Source: JBAROU01 sp049642385
GTDB taxonomy: Bacteria > Chloroflexota > Dehalococcoidia > DSTF01 > RBG-16-68-14
Reading direction: 5' to 3'
Length of the DNA stretch: 14,835 bases
Assembly (NCBI GenBank): GCA_049642385.1
Contig: JBAROU010000037.1
Coordinates: 1-14,835, forward strand
Shown: one piece after another, positions 1 to 6,203 of the stretch
How the letters are laid out: the number at the start of each line of letters is the position of its first letter
How positions within the stretch are numbered: position 1 is the stretch's first letter
Notes under the pieces: model-generated
The model's database searches: none
Told to the model about the DNA's origin: nothing
Seen by the model: the letters and a program-made list of their open reading frames with translations, nothing else
Position numbers and translations under genes: made by a program

Positions 1-989
1 CCCGCCGGGCGTTCGGCGTCGCCCTCGGCCTTCGGCTTCGCTTCTGGCACGGCCATCGGCGCCTCCGCGAGCGCGGACTTGTCGCCCTTGGTGGGCGTCG
101 GCAGTTCGCCCTGCTCCGTGGCCATCAGCTCCTTCTCGAACGTCTGGGTAAGCTCCTTCGGCCGGATCGCCGTGCCATACATGAGCCGGAACTGATCGAT
201 AGGCATCTCTATGCGCTCCGATGTCTCGGTGATAAAGAGGCTCATCGTCTCCTTCGGCACGTTAATCTTGAGCACCCTCGCTTCGCCAGTCGGCGTCGAG
301 ACCTTGGCGCCCACCTTCGGGAGGCTACCCTTCAGGTCGCGGTACTGGTCGTATTCGTATGTCAGGCAGCAGAGCAGCCGCCCGCAGGCGCCCGACAGCT
401 TCGATGGGTTCACCGGCAGGTCCTGATCCTTCGCCATCTTGATCGAGACGTTCGGAAACGTGGTCAGCCACGAGCTACAGCAGAGCCGCTCGCCGCAGCG
501 ACCGATCCCGTCCACGATCTTTGCCCGGTCGCGGTCGCCCACCTGCAGTAGCTGCACCTTCGTGTCGAGCTCCGACGACATGTCCCGCGCCAGCGTCCGG
601 AAATCGACGCGCTCATCAGCCGTGAAGTACACCGTGAGCTGCGAGCCCTCAAGGTTGTACTCGCCCCCAGCGACGCGCATGTCCAGGCCGTCGTCGATCG
701 CCCTACTGCGAACGACGGCTAGGTGCTCTTGAGACCTTTTTTTCGCCTCCTCAGCGCGCGCTAGGTCTTCGTCGTCCGCCATGCGCACGATCGGCTTCAG
801 CGACTCCTTGATCTCGCTCACGATCACCTGATCGGGCGCGATCACCACGCGTCCCACCTCCTGGCCGTGCGAGGTATCGACGACGACGTAGTTCCCGACA
901 TCGAGCTCGTAACCCCGCGCGTCGAAATAGTAGATCTTGCCTGCCTCTTTGAACCGGATGCCGGCCGGCACCCGCTGTTGTTCTGCCAT
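1..989 (-). CDS. ricT: PSP1/RicT-family protein (YaaT homologue), C-terminus cut by window edge
   Basis: Reading leftward from the ATG at 989-987 gives an open frame of 329 residues that runs off the window. The N-terminus (residues 9-23, containing AGIRFKEAGKIYYFD) matches the start of Bacillus YaaT/RicT. Two cysteine clusters, GRCGERLCC (Cys165, 170, 171) and GACGRLLCC (Cys202, 207, 208), are the PSP1 signature; in B. subtilis such cysteines bind an Fe-S cluster in the Ric complex, which affects RNase Y-dependent mRNA maturation. The tail after about residue 290 is rich in Glu, Ala, Pro and Lys and probably disordered. It lies 74 bp downstream of holB in the same direction. An in-frame ATG at 1016-1014 could extend it by 9 residues; neither start has a well-placed ribosome-binding site. 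Family assignment is firm; a Ric-complex role in this organism is inferred. Confidence 0.93.
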   Translation of the reverse strand, partial: MAEQQRVPAGIRFKEAGKIYYFDARGYELDVGNYVVVDTSHGQEVGRVVIAPDQVIVSEIKESLKPIVRMADDEDLARAEEAKKRSQEHLAVVRSRAIDDGLDMRVAGGEYNLEGSQLTVYFTADERVDFRTLARDMSSELDTKVQLLQVGDRDRAKIVDGIGRCGERLCCSSWLTTFPNVSIKMAKDQDLPVNPSKLSGACGRLLCCLTYEYDQYRDLKGSLPKVGAKVSTPTGEARVLKINVPKETMSLFITETSERIEMPIDQFRLMYGTAIRPKELTQTFEKELMATEQGELPTPTKGDKSALAEAPMAVPEAKPKAEGDAERPA

Positions 990-1063
990 AGTGCGTCGCG
1001 CGTCTCTGCTCGTCATGCACGAGTCCGCCGCCGGGCGGAGAGCCGCGCGTCCTCCTTTCGCAA

Positions 1064-2107
1064 TCAGGCGCCGGTTGGGGCCGCCGCCGGCAGCTCCAGA
1101 AGCATCGCTTCCAACGCCAGCGTCGGGTTCGCCCGTTCTTCCAGGTGCTCGCGGCCTTCGGAAACAGCCGCCAGCGCCTGAAGGGCACCCTGCACTCCGT
1201 ATTGTGCCGCGTACGACCGGAGCGTGTCCAGCCGTTGCGGATCGGCGACCAGCTCATGTTTGCCCGCCGCGACGAGCAGCACATCGCGCCACCAGTCGCG
1301 CCACAGCTCCAACGTCGCCCGCACTGCGTCCGGATTGCGGGAGTAGCGCCCCGCCAGCTCCGCCGCGTACGCGAAGCGCTCGCTGTAGCCACCCGCGAGC
1401 AACGATTCGATGTCTTCGACAACTTCCTCGCGTTCCTCCAGCAGCTTCTCGTCCGTCAGCGCCGCCACCGCCCAGCCGAGCCGCCCGCCCGAAAGTCGCG
1501 CGAGCCGTTCGGCCTGCGCCGGCTCCGCGCCCCAGCGCTCGCGCAGCGCCGACGCAATCGCCTCGCGCGGCACGCCATCGAATGCGACGCGACGGCAGCG
1601 CGAACGCACCGTCTCCAGCAACGCCTCCTCGCGCGCGGTGACCAGCACCAGCACCACCTGCGAGGGCGGCTCCTCGAGCGTCTTCAGGAACGCGTTCGCC
1701 GCCTCCGTCGTCAGAGCGTCCGCCGGATCGACTACGATCACGCGGTAGCGCGCCTCGAACGCCGTCCGGCTCACGACGCGCTCCAGCCGTCGCACCTGGC
1801 AGATGCGGATGTCGCGCGAACTCTCGTGGTCCTTGTGCTCCGATTCGTCGCACAGGCCACCCACGCGCAGCCACTCCACGTCCGGGTGCTTGTCCTCCGC
1901 GATCAACCGGCACGACCGGCACTCCCCACAAGGCCGTTCGCCTTCGGACACGCAGTTCAGCGCCTGCGCGAAGCGCCGCGCTACCGTCGCCTTGCCCACA
2001 TGCTCCGGCCCGACGAAAAGATACGCGTGCGAAAGCCGCCCCTCGTCCTCCACCGCGCGACGCAGCACCGCCAACGCCCGCGCCTGCCCAATGATCTCCC
2101 AGCTCAC
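1064..2107 (-). CDS. holB: DNA polymerase III delta-prime subunit
   Basis: A 347-residue clamp-loader subunit, which helps load the sliding clamp onto primed DNA. Visible features in order: a P-loop-like segment GPEHVGKAT (33-41), a zinc-binding set Cys52, Cys60, Cys63, Cys66, the AAA+ block around VDPADALTTEAANAFLKTLE (127-146), and an SRC motif (169-171) typical of clamp-loader sensor/arginine-finger regions. The GTG start at 2107-2105 is chosen because translation from it gives the expected SWEIIGQ N-terminus and because GTGA overlaps the lysA stop by 4 bp, a usual sign of translational coupling. The same frame stays open further upstream, but that would lie inside lysA and is not family-like. 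It sits between lysA and ricT in one transcription direction; holB-ricT adjacency is common in bacteria. Confidence 0.93.
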   Translation of the reverse strand: MSWEIIGQARALAVLRRAVEDEGRLSHAYLFVGPEHVGKATVARRFAQALNCVSEGERPCGECRSCRLIAEDKHPDVEWLRVGGLCDESEHKDHESSRDIRICQVRRLERVVSRTAFEARYRVIVVDPADALTTEAANAFLKTLEEPPSQVVLVLVTAREEALLETVRSRCRRVAFDGVPREAIASALRERWGAEPAQAERLARLSGGRLGWAVAALTDEKLLEEREEVVEDIESLLAGGYSERFAYAAELAGRYSRNPDAVRATLELWRDWWRDVLLVAAGKHELVADPQRLDTLRSYAAQYGVQGALQALAAVSEGREHLEERANPTLALEAMLLELPAAAPTGA

Positions 2108-3441
2108 AAGCCTTCGCCCCAGACTTCCGTGAGCATCAGGTCCTCGTACGTCTCGCGACGGCGCACGAGACGCGCGTGGCCATCGCGCACGACAACGATG
2201 GGCGGCCGGGGCGCCAGGTTGTAGTTGCTCGCCATCGCGAGCTGGTACGCGCCCGAGCCCGGCATCGCCAGCACGTCGCCCGCCCACAGCTTGGGCAGCT
2301 CGACGTCGCGCAGCAGCACGTCGCCCGATTCGCAGTACTTGCCCGCGATCGTCACCCGCTCGACCGGCGGCTCGCCGATGCGGTTCGCCACGAGCGCTTC
2401 GTATTTCGAATCGTACATCGCCGGCCGGATGTTGTCGGCCATACCACCGTCCACTGAGACGTACGTCCTGACGCCCGGCATCTCCTTGCGCGCGCCCACC
2501 GTGTACAGCGCCACGCCCGCCCGCGCGACCAGCGCGCGGCCCGGCTCGACGATCAACATCGGCTCCGGCATGTCGTTGCGGTCGAGCGCCTCCCGCAGCG
2601 ACTCGACGACGGCCTCCGCATACTGCTCGTGCGAAGGCACCGGTGTGTCGCGCAGGTAGCGCGCCGCGAAGCCGCCGCCCGGGCTGTAGTCGCGCAGCTC
2701 CAGGCCGTGCTTCTCGCGCATCTCGCGGGCGAACGAGATCATCACGTCATTCGCCTGCCAGTACGGCTCGATCGCCATCACCGGCGACCCCAGGTGACAA
2801 TGCAGCCCGACGAGCTCCAGGTTCGCGCGCGCCTGCACTTGCACGATCGCTTCCTCGGCCTGGCCACTATCGATCGGGATGCCAAACTTGGTATCGAGTA
2901 CGCCCGTTGTGGTCTTGACGTGCGTGTGCGCGTCCACGTTCGGCGACACGCGCAGCAGCACCGGCTGGCGTCGCCCCAGCGAACCCGCGATGTCGTCCAG
3001 CAACGCAAGCTCGTGGAAGTTATCGATAACGACGCGGCCCACGCCCGCTTCGACCGCCTCGCGCAGCTCTTGGGCCGACTTGTTGCTCCCGTGAAAGAGC
3101 ACCCGCTCCAGCGGAAACCCCGCCGAACGCGCCACTGCCAGCTCGCCCCCCGAGACCACATCCAGCCCCAGCCCTTCTTCCGCCATCACCGACGCGATCC
3201 AGCGCCCCAGGTACGCCTTCGCTGCATACGCCACCGCGCTCTGCGCGTAGCGCGACGCGAACGCCTCGCGATACTCGCGTGCGGTCGAGCGCAGCTCCTC
3301 TTCGTCGAAGATGTAGAGCGGCGTCCCGAACTCGCGCGCCAGCTCGACAGCGTCGCACTCGCCCAGCGACAGGTGCCCGTCGGCCGTCGCCGCCGCTGTG
3401 CGCGGCAACACCGGCGCCCACGCAGGATCGAGGGAGGACAT
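2104..3441 (-). CDS. lysA: Diaminopimelate decarboxylase
   Basis: A 445-residue PLP enzyme of fold type III that converts meso-diaminopimelate to L-lysine and CO2, the last step of lysine synthesis. Family landmarks are all present: AYAAKAY with PLP-binding Lys75, HCHLGS (214-219), the phosphate-binding glycine loop PGGGF (254-258), EPGR (299-302), CESGD (370-374) with the active-site cysteine contributed across the dimer, and GAY (397-399). The length is normal. The ATG at 3441-3439 is chosen because residues upstream are not family-like. A TATACT box lies 9 bases before it, with no clear Shine-Dalgarno sequence, so the message may be leaderless or nearly so. The gene overlaps holB downstream and is probably first in the lysA-holB-ricT unit. 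Confidence 0.96.
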   Translation of the reverse strand: MSSLDPAWAPVLPRTAAATADGHLSLGECDAVELAREFGTPLYIFDEEELRSTAREYREAFASRYAQSAVAYAAKAYLGRWIASVMAEEGLGLDVVSGGELAVARSAGFPLERVLFHGSNKSAQELREAVEAGVGRVVIDNFHELALLDDIAGSLGRRQPVLLRVSPNVDAHTHVKTTTGVLDTKFGIPIDSGQAEEAIVQVQARANLELVGLHCHLGSPVMAIEPYWQANDVMISFAREMREKHGLELRDYSPGGGFAARYLRDTPVPSHEQYAEAVVESLREALDRNDMPEPMLIVEPGRALVARAGVALYTVGARKEMPGVRTYVSVDGGMADNIRPAMYDSKYEALVANRIGEPPVERVTIAGKYCESGDVLLRDVELPKLWAGDVLAMPGSGAYQLAMASNYNLAPRPPIVVVRDGHARLVRRRETYEDLMLTEVWGEGL

Positions 3442-3450
3442 GATGAAGGC

Positions 3451-3456
3451 AGTATA
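3451..3456 (-). promoter_or_regulatory. Candidate -10 element for lysA
   Basis: TATACT matches the sigma-70 -10 consensus at five of six positions and ends 9 bases before the lysA ATG. A start of transcription 6-7 bases downstream would leave almost no 5' leader. No convincing -35 is seen. This is inferred from sequence only. Confidence 0.4.
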
Positions 3457-3486
3457 GCGAGCGAACGCGCTGGGTGAGGGAGCTAG

Positions 3487-3492
3487 TACAAT
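3487..3492 (+). promoter_or_regulatory. Candidate -10 element for the 3521 ORF
   Basis: TACAAT (five of six matches to the -10 consensus) lies 28 bases upstream of the ATG at 3521, within the 79-bp spacer divergent from lysA. A ribosome-binding site GGAGG (3510-3514) follows at 6 bases from the start codon. No clear -35 is seen. Confidence 0.4.
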
Positions 3493-3520
3493 GCCCCCAG
3501 TCTTATTTCGGAGGTGCGCC

Positions 3521-3757
3521 ATGCCCGAAACACCCTTGTCCATCGAAACAGCAGTACAGCAGCTAGCCGGCCTGTTCGCCGGTCGCACGCGCGACGAGCA
3601 AAAGGCCCTCCTCGCCGCGCTCGAGCGCGCTGGCGCCGGCGTCTACCGCGCCCTCGCCGCAGACGAGCCAGACGCATCGCTTCGCGAGGCGCTGCTCGCG
3701 GCAGCCGCGCGAGAAGAGCGGAACGCGGAGGTGCTGGAAGGGGCGCTCGGTGGCTAA
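3521..3757 (+). CDS. Small unrecognised protein, probably helical
   Basis: A 78-residue ORF starting at an ATG preceded by GGAGG at 3510-3514 with 6-base spacing, which decides this start over an earlier in-frame ATG at 3491. The product is rich in Ala, Glu, Leu and Arg and appears to be helical throughout, with heptad-like stretches (residues 8-35 and 48-73). It has no signal peptide, membrane segment or cysteine. I do not recognise a family. The stop codon overlaps the GTG start of the next gene by 8 bp, so the two are probably cotranscribed and translationally coupled. The good ribosome-binding site and the coupled neighbour support a real gene; function is unknown. Confidence 0.7.
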   Translation: MPETPLSIETAVQQLAGLFAGRTRDEQKALLAALERAGAGVYRALAADEPDASLREALLAAAAREERNAEVLEGALGG

Positions 3758-4121
3758 GGCCCGGCGCGATGACCCGCTCGCTCGCGTCCGTGAGCTCTGC
3801 CTCGCGCTTCCGGAAGCGGCGGAGAAGCTCGGCTACAGCAGGCCCGTGTTTCACGTGCGCGACAAGACGTTCGTGATGTACATGGACAACCACCACGGCG
3901 ACGGGCGGCTCGCGCTCTGGTGCAAGGCGCCGCCCATGGCGCAAAGCGCCCTTGTTGGCGGCGACCCGGAGCGCTTCTTCGTACCGCCCTATGTCGGTCC
4001 GAAGGGCTGGGTCGGCGTCCGCCTCGACCGCGACCTCGATTGGGGCCTGATCGCCGACATCATTACGGACGCCTACCGCGCGGCCGCTCCGAAACGCCTG
4101 CTCGCAGCGCTAGAGGGGTGA
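3750..4121 (+). CDS. YjbR/MmcQ-family protein
   Basis: A 123-residue protein with the features of the YjbR (MmcQ-like, CyaY-fold) family: an N-terminal helical segment with LALPEAAEKLGYSRPVFHVR, the strand KTFVMYMD, then LALWCKAPP, and a C-terminal half with GWVGVRLDRDLDWGLIADII followed by DAYRAAAPKRLL. Members are small, cytoplasmic, possibly DNA-binding, and without a settled biochemical role. The GTG start at 3750 has GAAGGGG at 3737-3743, 6 bases upstream, and overlaps the previous gene's TAA. No later start would keep the conserved N-terminus. The product has the full usual length. Confidence 0.85.
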   Translation: MAKARRDDPLARVRELCLALPEAAEKLGYSRPVFHVRDKTFVMYMDNHHGDGRLALWCKAPPMAQSALVGGDPERFFVPPYVGPKGWVGVRLDRDLDWGLIADIITDAYRAAAPKRLLAALEG

Positions 4122-4189
4122 GGGCGGCCGCGGGGTGCGAGGAGGCGGCGGTGGGGTACTGGAGAGGAGCTAGTAAGTCGCAGGCGGCG

Positions 4190-5110
4190 TTATTCTGGCG
4201 GCCGTGGTGATATACCATAGATGGCGTTCAGCAATTCCTCAATTGCCGTGTCATAGAAGCTATCTTCTCTAAGGTCGATCCGCCGCACGTGCCTCACTAG
4301 AGGCGGAACCTCAACATCTTCTCGAAGGATAGGGATGACTCTGGGTTTCTCAGTCTCGATCGCACGAGTAAGTGCATTTCGATACTCTGCTGTGCACCAG
4401 TCAGAATTCTGGAAAGCTGCTGAGACCACCATCACAAAGACCGTTGACCTCTCCAAGCCCTCCTCGATCTTGCCAACCACGGAATCACCAGCGAGTATCT
4501 CCCACTCATCAAACCACACCTCTACTCCTTGCCGGTATAGGTCTTCAGCGAGCCTCCGCGCCAACGGCTTCTCGTTCTTGTTGTGACTCAAGAACACAAC
4601 ATGTCTTGCCTTCCTCATTGGTTCTTTAGCAGAAGTATCCTGACGGCCACCGTACAGGCTCTCGAATCTCTCTTCGACGATCGCCCGCGCACTTGTGTTG
4701 GTACTCGAAACTATTCGCTGCAAAGCTGGCTCCAGATCAGCTAAGGGTAAGTTTTCATTCCACGCAGTCAGTTGTCCATTCTTTTGAGCCAGAAAGTCTA
4801 GCCTTAGGCTCCACATGCCAGCCGTTATGCCTACAAGCAGGCCGCGGCGACCCACAGCCGCGCCCTTGTACTCGTAACGTGTCTTCTGCTGACCCAAGGC
4901 GTCACGCAGGCGTTCGAGGCTTGAGCGGAGGTTCTTCCATCGAGGGTCCTCTGCAAGCGCAATGGTCGCGTTTACATCCATGCCAAAAAGCCAGTCGGTG
5001 CCAGTAACCGTACTTGAAGTTACGGGGATGCCCTTGACCTTGAAGGTCAGCTCGTGTGGTGCGAACTCCCACTCGAACCAGAAGTCCACGATCCTGCGAA
5101 CGCCGTTCAT
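4190..5110 (-). CDS. TIR-domain protein with unrecognised N-terminal domain
   Basis: A 306-residue protein. Residues 169 to about 300 form a TIR domain: box 1 HVVFLSH (170-176), a loop FDEWEILAGDSV (200-211) and SDWCTAEYRNAL (236-247), in which Glu242 sits where catalytic NADase glutamates occur in bacterial and SARM1-type TIRs. Such domains often cleave NAD+ or make cyclic-ADP-ribose signals in anti-phage systems. Residues 1-165 match nothing I recognise; they contain beta-rich aromatic stretches (WFEWEFAPHELTFKV) and a possible helix near 56-72, and could be a sensor or ligand-binding part. No signal peptide or membrane segment is visible. An in-frame TGA directly precedes the ATG, fixing the earliest start; the ribosome-binding site is weak. 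GC is near 50% against about 68% next door, suggesting transfer. It lies 64 bp downstream of the metallo-hydrolase gene on the same strand. The activity is inferred. Confidence 0.88.
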   Translation of the reverse strand: MNGVRRIVDFWFEWEFAPHELTFKVKGIPVTSSTVTGTDWLFGMDVNATIALAEDPRWKNLRSSLERLRDALGQQKTRYEYKGAAVGRRGLLVGITAGMWSLRLDFLAQKNGQLTAWNENLPLADLEPALQRIVSSTNTSARAIVEERFESLYGGRQDTSAKEPMRKARHVVFLSHNKNEKPLARRLAEDLYRQGVEVWFDEWEILAGDSVVGKIEEGLERSTVFVMVVSAAFQNSDWCTAEYRNALTRAIETEKPRVIPILREDVEVPPLVRHVRRIDLREDSFYDTAIEELLNAIYGISPRPPE

Positions 5111-5174
5111 TCAGCTTCGATATTACCTCATCTTCATCGGCCGCCTCTTTAGCTGACCGCTGACGGCTCGATAC

Positions 5175-6095
5175 CTACCCCACCTCCACCGTTGTCTCCG
5201 GCCCCGCGCCCGACGTGCGCACGCGGCCTTCGCGCTCCAGCTTCGAGAGGTGGCTGAGCACCTGGCTCGTCGCCATGCTCACCAGACGCTTGTCCAGCTC
5301 CGGGTAGATCGCCTTCACGATGCGCCGCACCGTATCGCGACCCTCCCGCACCAGCGACAGGATCTGCTCCTCGCGCTCGTGCCGGTGGTCGATCAGCTCC
5401 TGCAGCTTGCGGTTCGGTTCGCGCACCACCGGCCCGTGGCCGCAGCACATCACGTCGGCGTTCAGCGACTGCATCTTGCGCAGCGACTCGATGTACTGCG
5501 CCATGTCGCCGTTCGGCGGCGGCGGCACCACCGTCGTGCCCATGCCCAGCACGTTGTCGCCGGCGAACAGCACCAGCCCCTCCTCCAAAAACGGCGACAG
5601 ATGCCCCGCCGTGTGCCCCGGCGAGTGCACCATCCGCAGCGTCAGCGAACCGACGCGCAGCGCATCGCCGTCCGAGACGACGTCGTCCGGCGCGCCCCGC
5701 GCCGCTTCCTGCTGGAACCGGCGCGTCTGCTCGGCGAACTCCTTGCGCTCCTGTGACACCTCAACGTCCGACGGCAGTCCTTGCGACGCCGCCTTCTGCA
5801 ACAGCGGCGCCTCGTCCTTGTGCATCACGATGCGTGCGCCCGTCGCCTCGCGCAGCTTGTGCGCGCCCGACGCGTGGTCGAAGTGGTGGTGCGTGATCAC
5901 GATGTAACGCACCGCCACTCCGTCGAATTCGCGCAGCGCCTCCAGCCGCTTCCCCATCGACTCCTCGTCCGAGAACCCCGCATCGATCAGCGCGCCCTCC
6001 GCGCCATCGACGATCAGGTGCACGTTCGGCGGGTACGGCTGCGGGAACCAATCGATCTTTACATCCAGGCTGTGTACGTGCGGCGTGATCTCCAT
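5175..6095 (-). CDS. Metallo-beta-lactamase-fold hydrolase, LACTB2-like
   Basis: A 306-residue protein of the glyoxalase II/LACTB2-type branch of the metallo-beta-lactamase fold. The metal-binding motif THHHFDH (68-74) gives His69, His71, Asp73 and His74; further ligands are likely His161 in HSPGHTAG, Asp180 in FAGDNVLG and His220 in CCGHGPV. Residues from about 235 onward form a charged helical region then a winged-helix-like end (RLVSMATSQVLSHLSKLERE), as in LACTB2-type proteins with a C-terminal winged-helix domain. The substrate is unknown; relatives include thioester hydrolases and RNases. The ATG has GAGGAGG 6 bases upstream. It has its own likely promoter (TGCTACTAT at 6146-6138) and is probably not an operon member of the surface-protein gene behind it. 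Confidence 0.9.
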   Translation of the reverse strand: MEITPHVHSLDVKIDWFPQPYPPNVHLIVDGAEGALIDAGFSDEESMGKRLEALREFDGVAVRYIVITHHHFDHASGAHKLREATGARIVMHKDEAPLLQKAASQGLPSDVEVSQERKEFAEQTRRFQQEAARGAPDDVVSDGDALRVGSLTLRMVHSPGHTAGHLSPFLEEGLVLFAGDNVLGMGTTVVPPPPNGDMAQYIESLRKMQSLNADVMCCGHGPVVREPNRKLQELIDHRHEREEQILSLVREGRDTVRRIVKAIYPELDKRLVSMATSQVLSHLSKLEREGRVRTSGAGPETTVEVG

Positions 6096-6114
6096 CTGCC
6101 ACCTCCTCGGCGGG

Positions 6115-6130
6115 CCTGCCGTCCGGCAGG
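6115..6130. repeat. Short GC-rich palindrome in the 5' leader of the hydrolase gene
   Basis: CCTGCCG-TC-CGGCAGG is a perfect 7-bp inverted repeat, extendable by one G-C pair at each end. It lies between the candidate promoter and the ribosome-binding site of the 5175-6095 gene, so it would form a hairpin near the mRNA 5' end. It resembles dispersed REP-like palindromes; with one copy visible this cannot be settled here. Confidence 0.5.
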
Positions 6131-6137
6131 CGGGCCG

Positions 6138-6146
6138 ATAGTAGCA
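6138..6146 (-). promoter_or_regulatory. Extended -10 promoter for the hydrolase gene
   Basis: On the minus strand this reads TGCTACTAT, an extended -10 (TGn plus a -10-like hexamer), 42 bases before the ATG at 6095. The same pattern precedes three other genes in the window. No -35 was identified. Confidence 0.4.
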
Positions 6147-6203
6147 GGAGCGCGCGCAGGGTGTCCAACGCGGACCACCATCCGGGGGCGATCGCCACCC
6201 GCG

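Noticed and set aside
1145..3477. Long plus-strand open frames opposite holB and lysA
   Set aside because: Products are Arg/His/Leu-rich with no domains, as expected from antisense frames in GC-rich genes.
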